This document shows positions 10,521 through 19,097 of a stretch of 61,703 nucleotides of DNA, piece after piece. A program made the translations under genes and the position numbers. Source of the stretch: Marinobacterium alkalitolerans (GTDB taxonomy: Bacteria; Pseudomonadota; Gammaproteobacteria; Pseudomonadales; Balneatricaceae); assembly GCF_017776525.1 (NCBI RefSeq), contig NZ_JACVEW010000021.1:1-61703 (forward strand), in the 5' to 3' direction. The notes under the pieces were generated by a model. The model did not search any database. It saw only the letters and a program-made list of their open reading frames with translations, and was not told the origin of the DNA. The number at the start of each line of letters is the position of its first letter. Position 1 is the stretch's first letter.

Positions 10521-12041
10521 ATGCACGCCCAAGATCCAACCAGCACCCCCGCCTCGGAGGCTTCTCTGCTTGCCGCCATCGATCTGGGGTCGAACAGCTT
10601 CCACATTATTGTTTCACGTCTGTTTGCCGGGGAGCTGAACACGCTGGATGTATTGTCCGAGAAAGTGCAGCTCGCGGCCGGTCTGGATGAGCAGGACTGC
10701 CTCACCGAGGAGGCCATGGCGCGGGGTCTTGAATGTCTCAGCCGCTTTGCCCAGCGAGTGCAGGACTTGCCGCGACAGTCCATTCGTGTAGTGGGCACCA
10801 ATGCCCTGCGCCGTGCCGCCAACCGGGATCTTTTCATCGAGCGAGCCGAGGCACTGCTGAACACCCGGGTTGAGGTGATTGCCGGACGCGAAGAGGCACG
10901 CCTGATCTATCTGGGCGTGGCGCATACTCAGGCCGATGATACCGGCCGCCGTCTGGTGGTGGACATCGGTGGCGGCAGTACCGAATGCATTATTGGCGAA
11001 CGCTTTGAGCCTCGTGTCTGTGAGAGCCTGCATATGGGCTGTGTCAGCTATACCGACCTGTTTTTTGCCGATGGTGCCATTACCGAAAGCGCCATGCAGA
11101 AGGCGCGTACCGCGGCGCTGCAGGAGCTGCTGTCGATCCGCCGTGATTATCGCAAACTGGGCTGGGACAGCAGTGTCGGCGCCTCCGGTACCGTGAAAGC
11201 CGCGCGTCAGGCCTGTTTGTCGCTGGGGTACAGCACGGAACTGCTTACGCGAGAGGCGCTGGAAAAGCTGTGCGCCTATCTGATCGAACAGGGCCGCACG
11301 GACAAGATCGAGATCGACGGGGTGAAGCCCGAGCGCTGTGCCGTTCTCCCGGCCGGTGTTGCCATCCTGATCGCCCTGTTTGAATCCCTGAGCATCGACA
11401 GCATGAGCTTTTCGGACGGTGCCCTGCGTGAAGGCGTGCTCTACGACATGGCTGGACGCCTGCGCCACGAAGATGTGCGTGAGCGCACCATCACGGCGCT
11501 GGCACGTCGCTACCACGTAGACCGCAAACAGGCCTCAAGGGTCGAGGCCACGGCCCTGATTGCACTGGCACAGGTGAAAGATGACTGGGGTCTGGACAGC
11601 AGCGATTACCATGAGATGCTCAGTTGGGCAGCCCGCAGCCATGAAATCGGCCTGGCCGTCGCCCACAGCCAGTTCCACAAGCACAGCGCCTACCTGCTGC
11701 ACCACTCCGACCTGCCCGGTTTTACCCAGCTTGAACAGCAACTGCTGGCCTTTCTGGTACGAGGACATCGACGCAAGTTTCCCAAGGACGATTACCGCCA
11801 GCTCCCGTCTGCTCTGCGCCAGCCCTATCGCTACCTGTGTCTGCTGCTGCGGCTCGCCGTTATCATGCATCGCAGCCGCAGCAAGGCCCGCCTGCCCGCC
11901 TTCACACTGAAGGTGGACGGCAACAAGCTGGACCTCACCTTCCCGCCCGGCTGGCTGATGCACCATCCGCTGACCCGCGCCGATCTGGAGCAGGAAGCCG
12001 GTTACCTGCGCAACATCGACTTCAAGCTCAAGTTCCAGTGA
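10521..12041 (+). CDS. ppx: Exopolyphosphatase
   Basis: Processively removes phosphate from polyphosphate, and in some members hydrolyses pppGpp. The 506 residues show the actin/ASKHA phosphatase motifs AAIDLGSNSFHIIV near the start and VVDIGGGSTECIIG near residue 155, then a C-terminal HD-like helical domain (ALARRYHVDR, HEIGLAVAHSQFHKHSAYLL). GAGGA lies nine bases before ATG 10521; a TTG just before it at 10518 is a less likely start. The next gene overlaps its stop codon by one base. Ppx and SpoT in one window both bear on the stringent response. Confidence 0.95.
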   Translation: MHAQDPTSTPASEASLLAAIDLGSNSFHIIVSRLFAGELNTLDVLSEKVQLAAGLDEQDCLTEEAMARGLECLSRFAQRVQDLPRQSIRVVGTNALRRAANRDLFIERAEALLNTRVEVIAGREEARLIYLGVAHTQADDTGRRLVVDIGGGSTECIIGERFEPRVCESLHMGCVSYTDLFFADGAITESAMQKARTAALQELLSIRRDYRKLGWDSSVGASGTVKAARQACLSLGYSTELLTREALEKLCAYLIEQGRTDKIEIDGVKPERCAVLPAGVAILIALFESLSIDSMSFSDGALREGVLYDMAGRLRHEDVRERTITALARRYHVDRKQASRVEATALIALAQVKDDWGLDSSDYHEMLSWAARSHEIGLAVAHSQFHKHSAYLLHHSDLPGFTQLEQQLLAFLVRGHRRKFPKDDYRQLPSALRQPYRYLCLLLRLAVIMHRSRSKARLPAFTLKVDGNKLDLTFPPGWLMHHPLTRADLEQEAGYLRNIDFKLKFQ

Positions 12042-13006
12042 TGCTGGAGCGGCTGCGTCGCGGCTGTGGCGAGATTCTCGCCGACAGCTGGAAGGTGATC
12101 ATCACCCTGTTCAAGATCATGGTGCCGGCCATTCTGATCGTCAAAATCCTGACCGAACTGGGGGCCGCCGAGCTGCTGGGCGCGGCCTTTGCGCCGGTCA
12201 TGAGCTGGATGGGGCTGCCGCCTGAAGCCGGTCTGATCTGGGCCAGCGCCATGCTGACCAACATCTATACCGGAGTGGTCATTTTCTTTTCAACCACAGG
12301 GACCGACCAGTGGACGCTGGCCCAGGTAACCATACTCGGCACACTCCTGCTGAGCGCACATAATCTGCCGGTGGAACTGAGGGTAGCCCAGAAGGCGGGC
12401 TGTCGACTGCTGCCGCAACTGGTACTGCGCATCGGCAGCGGGCTGCTGCTGGGTGTCCTGCTGCACCACAGCTATCGGCTGACCGATTCGCTGCAACAGG
12501 TCGCGCCGCTGCCCTGGAGCCCCGAGGCGCAACAGGATGACTGGCTCAGCTGGGGGCTGGCTCAGCTTGAAACACTGGCGTGGACCGCGCTGGTGATTGT
12601 GCTGTTGATGACCGCACTGCGACTGCTGCGGCTGCTGGGGATTGAGCGCCTGCTGGAGTGGATGTTGCGCCCGCTGCTGAAGCTGATCGGCATCGCACCG
12701 GGTGCCCTCTCCATCACACTGATCGGCATGACGCTTGGCCTTGCCTATGGCGGCGGTCTGCTGATCCGTGAAGCCGAGCGCGGCGATATCGAGCCGGCCG
12801 ACATCTTTGCGTCCATCAGTCTGCTGGGAATCTGCCACAGCCTGATTGAGGATACTCTGCTGGTCATGCTGATCGGGGCCGACCTGAGCGGTATTCTATG
12901 GGCGCGCATCGCCTTTGCGCTGCTCCTGATCGGCGTGATCAGCCGGCTTATGAAACGACTGAACCATCAACGCTGGCTGGTTCGCTCCGTTGCGGCCAGA
13001 CCCTGA
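12041..13006 (+). CDS. Gate (nucleoside recognition) domain membrane protein
   Basis: Polytopic inner-membrane protein of 321 residues with two Gate-domain halves, the fold shared by SpmA/SpmB and by nucleoside and iron transporters. The halves lie near 18-150 (MVPAILIVKILTELGAAELL, SWMGLPPEAGLIWASAMLTN) and 180-315. The substrate is unknown. Its ATG overlaps the ppx stop as TGATG, so translation is probably coupled to ppx. That suggests, without proving, a link to phosphate or nucleotide handling. The longer upstream frame overlaps ppx and is not used. Confidence 0.8.
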   Translation: MLERLRRGCGEILADSWKVIITLFKIMVPAILIVKILTELGAAELLGAAFAPVMSWMGLPPEAGLIWASAMLTNIYTGVVIFFSTTGTDQWTLAQVTILGTLLLSAHNLPVELRVAQKAGCRLLPQLVLRIGSGLLLGVLLHHSYRLTDSLQQVAPLPWSPEAQQDDWLSWGLAQLETLAWTALVIVLLMTALRLLRLLGIERLLEWMLRPLLKLIGIAPGALSITLIGMTLGLAYGGGLLIREAERGDIEPADIFASISLLGICHSLIEDTLLVMLIGADLSGILWARIAFALLLIGVISRLMKRLNHQRWLVRSVAARP

Positions 13007-13014
13007 GCCCGGAA

Positions 13015-13045
13015 ACAAAAACGCCCTGCAATGCAGGGCGTTTTA
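13015..13045. terminator. Convergent terminator between the Gate-domain gene and pckA
   Basis: Stem CGCCCTG/CAGGGCG with loop CAATG, flanked by five As and four Ts, placed between two converging genes. It should work both ways. Confidence 0.85.
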
Positions 13046-13065
13046 TCAAGCGTTCGGACTCACAC

Positions 13066-14613
13066 TCAGGCTTTCGGGCCTGCTGCAACGATCTCTTCGG
13101 AGACACCGTCGAACTTGGTGAAGTTGTCCACGAACTGCTTCGCCAGATCAGCCGCTGCCGCATCGTAGGCAGCCTTGTCCGCCCAGGTGTCACGCGGGTT
13201 CAGCAGACCGGTGTCCACACCCGGTACTTCGGTCGGTACCGCCAGGTTGATGCCGTCCAGCTGAACGGTATCGCAGTCTTTCAGTGACCCGCTCTGAATG
13301 GCGCTGATGATGGCACGGGTGGTCGGGATGCTGAAGCGCTCGCCCACACCGTAGGAACCGCCGGTCCAACCGGTGTTCACCAGGTAGACACGGGAGCCGT
13401 ACTCTTCAATGCGCTTCATCAGCAGCTCGGCATACACGTGTGCCGGGCGCGGGAAGAAAGGCGCACCGAAGCAGGTGGAGAAGGTGGACTTGATACCACC
13501 ACCGGAGCCCATTTCGGTAGAGCCGACCAGCGCGGTGTAACCGGACAGGAAGTGGTAGGCCGCCGCTTCCTTGCTCAGTACGGATACCGGCGGCAGAACA
13601 CCGGTCAGGTCGCAGGTCAGGAATACGATGGAGTCCGGCTCGTCACCCATATTGGTGGCAGAGCGCTTCTTGACGTGATCCAGCGGATAGGCACAACGAC
13701 CGTTTTCAGTCAGGGATACATCGTTGTAGTCGGCCTTGCGAGCGTCATCCAGTACTACGTTTTCCACGATGGCACCGAAACGGATGGCATCCCAGATGAT
13801 CGGCTCGTTCTTCTTGCTCAGGTTGATGGTCTTGGCGTAGCAGCCACCTTCAATATTGAACACGACGCCCTTGCCCCAGCCATGCTCGTCGTCACCAATC
13901 AGGTAACGCTCAGGGTCGGCGGACAGGGTTGTCTTGCCGGTGCCGGACAGGCCGAAGAACAGGGTAGTAGAGCCGTCTTCACCGATGTTGGCAGAGCAGT
14001 GCATCGGCAGTACGTCTTTCTCCGGCAGCAGGAAGTTCTGCACGGAGAACATTGCTTTCTTCATTTCACCCGCGTAGCGCATGCCGGCGATCAGCACCTT
14101 GCGCTTGGCGAAGTTCAGGATGACACAGCCGTCGGAGTTGGTGCCGTCACGCTCGGGTTCACACTGGAAGCCGGCTACGTTCAGGATCTGCCACTCTTCC
14201 TTGCCCTTGGGGTTGTACTCGTGCGGACGGATGAACAGGTTCAGACCAAAGAGGTTCTGCCACGCGGTTTCGGTGGTCATCTGTACCGGCAGGTAGTGGT
14301 TGTGGTCAGATCCCACATGAACGCTGGAAACATAGTGTTCCTTGTCCGCCAGGTACTCTTCCACCCGCGCCCAAAGCGCATCAAACTTGTCTGCGTCAAA
14401 CGGACGGTTGATGTTGCCCCACTCGATGGCATCAGCCGTGCTCGGCTCTTCCACGATGAATCGGTCCATCGGCGAGCGGCCAGTGCGCTGCCCGGTGGTG
14501 ACAACCAGTGCTCCGGTGTCAGCCAGAACACCTTCGTTACGCTGAACCGCACGCTCAACCAGTTCGGCCGGAGTGAGGTTCACGTGTACGCTATTGACGG
14601 TTTCTTTGGTCAT
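13066..14613 (-). CDS. pckA: Phosphoenolpyruvate carboxykinase (ATP)
   Basis: Makes phosphoenolpyruvate from oxaloacetate with ATP, the entry step of gluconeogenesis from C4 acids. This fits a cell with a dicarboxylate TRAP system. The 515 residues have the kinase-1a P-loop [11 protein letters not shown] (about 221-231) and the metal/ATP block [10 protein letters not shown]. The start at 14613 (MTKETVNS) has AAGGGAA upstream; the longer frame adds 15 unlikely residues. Upstream lies an 11-base direct repeat (14671-14696). Confidence 0.97.
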   Translation of the reverse strand: MTKETVNSVHVNLTPAELVERAVQRNEGVLADTGALVVTTGQRTGRSPMDRFIVEEPSTADAIEWGNINRPFDADKFDALWARVEEYLADKEHYVSSVHVGSDHNHYLPVQMTTETAWQNLFGLNLFIRPHEYNPKGKEEWQILNVAGFQCEPERDGTNSDGCVILNFAKRKVLIAGMRYAGEMKKAMFSVQNFLLPEKDVLPMHCSANIGEDGSTTLFFGLSGTGKTTLSADPERYLIGDDEHGWGKGVVFNIEGGCYAKTINLSKKNEPIIWDAIRFGAIVENVVLDDARKADYNDVSLTENGRCAYPLDHVKKRSATNMGDEPDSIVFLTCDLTGVLPPVSVLSKEAAAYHFLSGYTALVGSTEMGSGGGIKSTFSTCFGAPFFPRPAHVYAELLMKRIEEYGSRVYLVNTGWTGGSYGVGERFSIPTTRAIISAIQSGSLKDCDTVQLDGINLAVPTEVPGVDTGLLNPRDTWADKAAYDAAAADLAKQFVDNFTKFDGVSEEIVAAGPKA

Positions 14614-14670
14614 TACTGGATTCCCTTGGCTGTTCGCCAAACTATTACCTGAAAGCAAAAAGGCACCTGC

Positions 14671-14696
14671 GTTCGGGTCAACGCAGTTCGGGTCAA
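14671..14696 (-). repeat. Direct repeat in the pckA upstream region
   Basis: GTTCGGGTCAA occurs at 14671-14681 and again at 14686-14696, a 15-base period. On the minus strand each copy reads TTGACCCGAAC and so contains a TTGACC that could serve as a -35. It is a candidate regulator site 58-84 bases upstream of the pckA start. Confidence 0.5.
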
Positions 14697-14805
14697 TTTT
14701 GGGGGCGCATTATTGCACAAAACGGGCCGTAATGGGACCGTATGGCCCCATCCGAATCAAAACAGGAATTATTCTCAGGTCAGGCGTTGCTAACCTTCTG
14801 ATTCC

Positions 14806-15681
14806 TCAATGCATTCGACCTTCTTCATCAAGGTAGCCCGGGGCACGAAACAGGGCCCGGATATCGGTTTCATCGAAATGATACTGCTGATTGCAGAACT
14901 GACAGCCCACATCAATGGAGCCGTTCTGTTCCGCCAGTATCGCCATTAATTCGTTTTCGCTCATGAACTTGAGGGCTTCGGCACTGCGCTCACGTGAACA
15001 GTCACATTCAAACGCCACCGCCTGCGGCTCATAGAGTCGACAGGTTTCCTCATGGAACAGACGGTAAAGCAGAGCCTCGTTATCCAGCGAAAGCAGCTCT
15101 TCATCGCTCAGTGTAGACGCCAGCATGCTGACACGGGACCAGTCTTCTTCTCCGGTGCCTTCCGCCGGCAGGACCTGCAGCATGAGCCCGGCGGCCCGCT
15201 GTCCATCCGCCGCCAGCTGAATGGAAGTGCCCAGCTGTTCGGACTGTTCAAAGTAGGCCTGCAGACACTCGCCCAGCGTGGCGTGCTCCAGCGGCACTAC
15301 CCCCTGGTAACGCTGACCGTTTTGCGGCTCGATGGTCAGCGCGATACGTCCTTTCTCCAGCAGTTCGTTGAACTGGAGATCATCGGCGACCTCGCCTTCA
15401 TAGCGCGCGATCGCGCGCAGGCCATGGTGGTGATTACACTCGGCCATCAGCAGCTTTACGTTGCCTTCGCCCTGCGCCTGCAGCAGCAGACGCCCTTCAA
15501 ACTTGAGCGTGGAACTGAGCATGGCAACCGCCGCCAGCATTTCGCCCAGCAAACGCTGCAGCACGGGCGGATAATCGTGACGGGCCAATACCTCTCGATA
15601 GCTGGCATCCAGCCCGGCGACCATGCCGCGGACATCGATATCCTCGAAAAGTATGCGTTGAATCTGATCAGGGTTGCTCAT
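14806..15681 (-). CDS. hslO: Redox-activated chaperone Hsp33
   Basis: Cytosolic holdase activated by oxidation and unfolding, protecting proteins from peroxide, bleach and heat. The 291 residues contain the four zinc-binding cysteines at the C-terminus: C226, C228 (CDCSR) and C260, C263 (CQFC). The last pair is C-x2-C, as usual for Hsp33. The start at 15681 (MSNPDQIQR) is the family start; the frame upstream is ignored. It diverges from the PAP2 gene across a 97-base gap with face-to-face promoters. Confidence 0.96.
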   Translation of the reverse strand: MSNPDQIQRILFEDIDVRGMVAGLDASYREVLARHDYPPVLQRLLGEMLAAVAMLSSTLKFEGRLLLQAQGEGNVKLLMAECNHHHGLRAIARYEGEVADDLQFNELLEKGRIALTIEPQNGQRYQGVVPLEHATLGECLQAYFEQSEQLGTSIQLAADGQRAAGLMLQVLPAEGTGEEDWSRVSMLASTLSDEELLSLDNEALLYRLFHEETCRLYEPQAVAFECDCSRERSAEALKFMSENELMAILAEQNGSIDVGCQFCNQQYHFDETDIRALFRAPGYLDEEGRMH

Positions 15682-15737
15682 GCAAGGGTATCCCGGAGTT
15701 TTCTGGCCCAGCCAGGTGAGTCGGCCAGGCAGTGTTG

Positions 15738-15763
15738 CTAGAATAGACAAACCCTAATTCTAG
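15738..15763. promoter_or_regulatory. Face-to-face TAGAAT elements between hslO and the PAP2 gene
   Basis: CTAGAAT (15738-15744) and its inverse ATTCTAG (15757-15763) form a symmetric pair 12 bases apart. Each strand thus has a TAGAAT -10-like hexamer pointing into the facing gene. The -35 regions are weak. Confidence 0.35.
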
Positions 15764-15778
15764 CCCAACGAGTCTGTA

Positions 15779-16564
15779 ATGATCACCCCAGAGCCCGTGT
15801 TTTCCACTCGCTGGCGTCCAGCCGTTCTGATCGCCATGCATCTCTTTGCCGCCATTCTGTTGTTCAGTTTTGTCAGCGAGACGGGCCGTGCCATCTGGCG
15901 CACGCTGGACACCCTGGTGTTTTATGCCCTGAACGGTTCCCTGTTTACGCACGAAATCTGGGCCCGGTTCTGGGCCTGGATGAATACCCGCGAACTGGAT
16001 GCGGTGTCAGCGGTCGTGATGCTGCTGTTCCTGACCTTCCCCGGCTTCGGGCTCAAACGTGAGCAGCTGCAGGCCGGTTTTACCGGTTTTCTGCTGTTGA
16101 TGATCATCATGCTGCCGATGCGGGAGCTGTTGTCAGACTATGCTGTCGAAACCGGCCTGAGCGGGCCCAGCCCCTCGCTTCAGCTCGAACCGGCCTACCG
16201 CTTCAGCACCGAGCTGCCCGAGATCCCGGCCAAGGACAGTGCGTCCACCAGTTTCCCCGGAGACCATGCCAGCGTGCTGATGGTCTGGCTCGGGTTCCTG
16301 CTGTTCAACCGCCGCTCATGGGGGACGCTGGCCGCCACACTGGTAGCCGTATTTCTGATGCTGCCGCGCCTGTTCGGCGGTGCCCACTGGTTCACCGATG
16401 CGGCGGTGGGCGGCCTGAGTCTGGCACTGGTGACACTGGCCTGGGCGTTTGCTTCCCCCGTGCCCGGCTGGCTCAATCGCGGTTTGATGCGGATACTGGG
16501 GCCGCTCTATCGACTGGCGGGTCGCATTCCGCTGCTGGGTCGACTGCCCTTCTTCAGGGGCTAG
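15779..16564 (+). CDS. PAP2-family membrane phosphatase
   Basis: Integral membrane phosphatase of the type-2 phosphatidic acid phosphatase superfamily, likely acting on a lipid phosphate or undecaprenyl pyrophosphate at the periplasmic face. It has 261 residues and about six membrane segments. The motifs are SFPGDHAS (C2, near 158-165) and PRLFGGAHWFTDAAVGG (C3, histidine then aspartate). The first motif is reduced to K-x6-region IPAKDSASTSF. LpxT- or PgpB-like roles are possible and cannot be told apart here. Confidence 0.82.
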   Translation: MITPEPVFSTRWRPAVLIAMHLFAAILLFSFVSETGRAIWRTLDTLVFYALNGSLFTHEIWARFWAWMNTRELDAVSAVVMLLFLTFPGFGLKREQLQAGFTGFLLLMIIMLPMRELLSDYAVETGLSGPSPSLQLEPAYRFSTELPEIPAKDSASTSFPGDHASVLMVWLGFLLFNRRSWGTLAATLVAVFLMLPRLFGGAHWFTDAAVGGLSLALVTLAWAFASPVPGWLNRGLMRILGPLYRLAGRIPLLGRLPFFRG

Positions 16565-16568
16565 CCCC

Positions 16569-16978
<410 letters not shown>

Positions 16979-16982
<4 letters not shown>

Positions 16983-17635
16983 AGCGCTCTGATGACCTCA
17001 CTGAAATCATTGGTGGCGGGGAAACGTTCGATCTGGCGCTCCGGCTGCGTCGAGTCGGGCTGCGTGATCGACAAAAGGTGGGCAATGCCGTAGCGCTCAG
17101 CCGATGCCAGCACCGGCAGACTGTCATCGACCAGCAGCGTGCGGGCCGGGTCAAACGGCTCGACCGCCTGCAGGGACTGCCAGAACGCCTGTTCCTCCTT
17201 CGGGTAGCCGAAATCGTGCGAGCAGATCACCACATCCACATAGGTATCAATGGCAGTCACTTCAACCTTCAGGGCCAGACTGTCACGGTGGGCGTTGGTG
17301 GCGATGACCGTACGCCGGCCACTGGCACGCAGGGCATGCAGAAATTCACGGGCACCGGGACGAAACCCGATCCGGTCCATGATCTCGCGTTTGAGCTGGG
17401 CGATCGGCAACCCAAGCTGCTCCGTCCAGTAATCCAGACAGTACCAGCTCAACGCGCCCTGCTCTTCACGGATACGCGCATGCAGCCAGTCGCGCGCGGC
17501 TTCCAGCTCAAGGCTGTGGTGCTGCGCGTAACGCTCGGGCAACAGCTCCAGCCAGAAATGGGAATCGAAGTGGAGGTCGAGCAAGGTGCCGTCCATATCC
17601 AGCAGAACGGTATCTATGGCTTGCCAATCCAGCAT
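16979..17635 (-). CDS. yrfG: GMP/IMP nucleotidase (HAD family)
   Basis: HAD-like hydrolase of 218 residues, matching E. coli YrfG, a purine 5'-nucleotidase acting on GMP and IMP. Motif I is LLDMDGTLLD (nucleophile D13, acid D15). Motif II is around VIATNAH, motif III around K in GYPKEEQAFW, and motif IV is LLVDDSLPVL. The start at 17635 has AGTGTTCACTGAAT upstream, a weak ribosome site, but the frame before it overlaps nudE and is not homologous-looking. It is translationally coupled to hslR. Confidence 0.9.
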
Positions 17636-17683
17636 ATTCAGTGAACACTCTGACAGGTAATTACAGTTTCCGGATATACCAGT

Positions 17684-18232
17684 ATGACCGCCAAGCCCGA
17701 GATTTTGAAGTTGACCAAGGTGGCCAGCAGCAGGCTGTTTCACATCGAATCCATGGAGCTGCGTTTCAGTAACGGCGTCGAGCGCTGCTACGAACGGCTG
17801 CGCACGGGCGGCAATGGCGCCGTAATGATCGTGGCCATCAACGACCGGGATGAAGTCCTGCTGGTCCGAGAGTATGCCGCCGGGCTGGAAGAGTATGTAC
17901 TGACCCTGCCCAAGGGCCTCATCGACCCGGGCGAGGATGCCGCCACCGCCGCCAACCGAGAGCTGCAGGAAGAGGCCGGCTTTGGTGCCCGCCAAATCGA
18001 GCACGTCCGCCAGTTAACGGCCGCGCCCAACTACATGGGTCATCGACTGGAGGTGATGCTGGCACGTGACCTCTTCGCCAACAAGCTGGAAGGCGATGAG
18101 CCCGAACCGCTTGAGCTGGTGACCTGGCCCATGAACCAGCTGCACGAGCTGTTTGAGTTGCCCGAGTTTTCGGAAGGTCGTGCCATTGCCGCGCTGTGTC
18201 TGGTCGAGCACCGCCTGCGTTCCGGTCGCTAG
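17684..18232 (+). CDS. nudE: ADP compounds hydrolase NudE
   Basis: Nudix hydrolase acting on ADP-ribose, Ap3A and NADH in E. coli. The 182 residues contain the Nudix box from residue 78 to 100 (GLIDPGEDAATAANRELQEE and following AGF), with the expected G-x5-E-x7-REUxEExGU layout. It diverges from yrfG with 48 bases between starts, the same neighbourhood as in E. coli and Pseudomonas. Confidence 0.93.
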   Translation: MTAKPEILKLTKVASSRLFHIESMELRFSNGVERCYERLRTGGNGAVMIVAINDRDEVLLVREYAAGLEEYVLTLPKGLIDPGEDAATAANRELQEEAGFGARQIEHVRQLTAAPNYMGHRLEVMLARDLFANKLEGDEPEPLELVTWPMNQLHELFELPEFSEGRAIAALCLVEHRLRSGR

Positions 18233-18273
18233 GCCTTGTTTTTTCAAACAGCAACCCCATAAAGGGATACTGA

Positions 18274-18299
18274 GACACTCGTGCATCAACCCGAGTGTC
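18274..18299. other. Hairpin between nudE and sodB
   Basis: Eight-base stem GACACTCG/CGAGTGTC with a 10-base loop. There is no T-run after it, so it is a poor terminator. It may end nudE or mark the sodB upstream region. Confidence 0.35.
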
Positions 18300-18425
18300 C
18301 CGTATTACCTTACAAACTGTGTCATGATAATGCCGCTTAAGGGTGCTATCATCGAGGCAGATCGAGGGAATACCTCGCACAAAAACAGTTTTATGCTGAA
18401 CCTGTCAGACATATAGGGGATTACT

Positions 18426-19010
18426 ATGAGCTTCGAACTGCCGGCACTGCCGTACGCAAAAGATGCACTGGAACCGCACATCTCTCAGGAGACTCTGGAA
18501 TACCACCACGGCAAACACCACAACACCTACGTGGTCAAGCTGAACGGCCTGGTACCGGGAACCGAGTTTGAAGGCAAGTCTCTGGAAGAGATCATCAAAT
18601 CCGCTCCGGCAGGTGGCATCTTCAACAACGCCGCTCAGGTCTGGAACCACACTTTCTACTGGCACTGCCTGTCTCCGAACGGTGGTGGTGCACCGACCGG
18701 TGCAATCGCTGACGCGATCGCAGCCAAGTGGGGCTCTTTCGAGAAGTTCCAGGAAGCGTTCAACGACAAGGCCGTGAACAACTTCGGCTCCAGCTGGACC
18801 TGGCTGGTCAAGAACGCCGATGGCACTCTGGACATCGTTAACACCAGCAATGCCGGTACTCCGATGACCGAAGGTCAGACCGCACTGCTGACGGTTGACC
18901 TGTGGGAGCACGCGTACTACATCGACTACCGCAACGTTCGTCCTGACTACCTGAAAGGCTTCTGGGCCCTGGTAAACTGGGACTTCGTAAACGAAAACTA
19001 CAACGCCTGA
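18426..19010 (+). CDS. sodB: Superoxide dismutase (Fe)
   Basis: Cytosolic superoxide dismutase. The 194 residues have the metal ligands of the Fe/Mn family: H27, H75 (WNHTFYWHC), D158 and H162 (DLWEHAYY). The GGG block after SPN and the sequence around NHTFYW favour iron over manganese. Codon use is strongly biased, as for a highly expressed gene. A TATCAT -10 candidate lies at 18347-18352, with a poor -35. No Fur box is obvious to me. A strong terminator follows. Confidence 0.97.
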   Translation: MSFELPALPYAKDALEPHISQETLEYHHGKHHNTYVVKLNGLVPGTEFEGKSLEEIIKSAPAGGIFNNAAQVWNHTFYWHCLSPNGGGAPTGAIADAIAAKWGSFEKFQEAFNDKAVNNFGSSWTWLVKNADGTLDIVNTSNAGTPMTEGQTALLTVDLWEHAYYIDYRNVRPDYLKGFWALVNWDFVNENYNA

Positions 19011-19027
19011 TTGCGTTGAGTGATTCC

Positions 19028-19054
19028 ACAAAGGCGCCTGAGGGCGCCTTTTGT
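19028..19054 (+). terminator. sodB terminator
   Basis: Stem AAAGGCGCC/GGCGCCTTT with loop TGAG, followed by TTTTGTGTTT. Confidence 0.88.
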
Positions 19055-19097
19055 GTTTAAATGAGCCTATCTAAGCGGGCAAGGATACCCCTGACGG

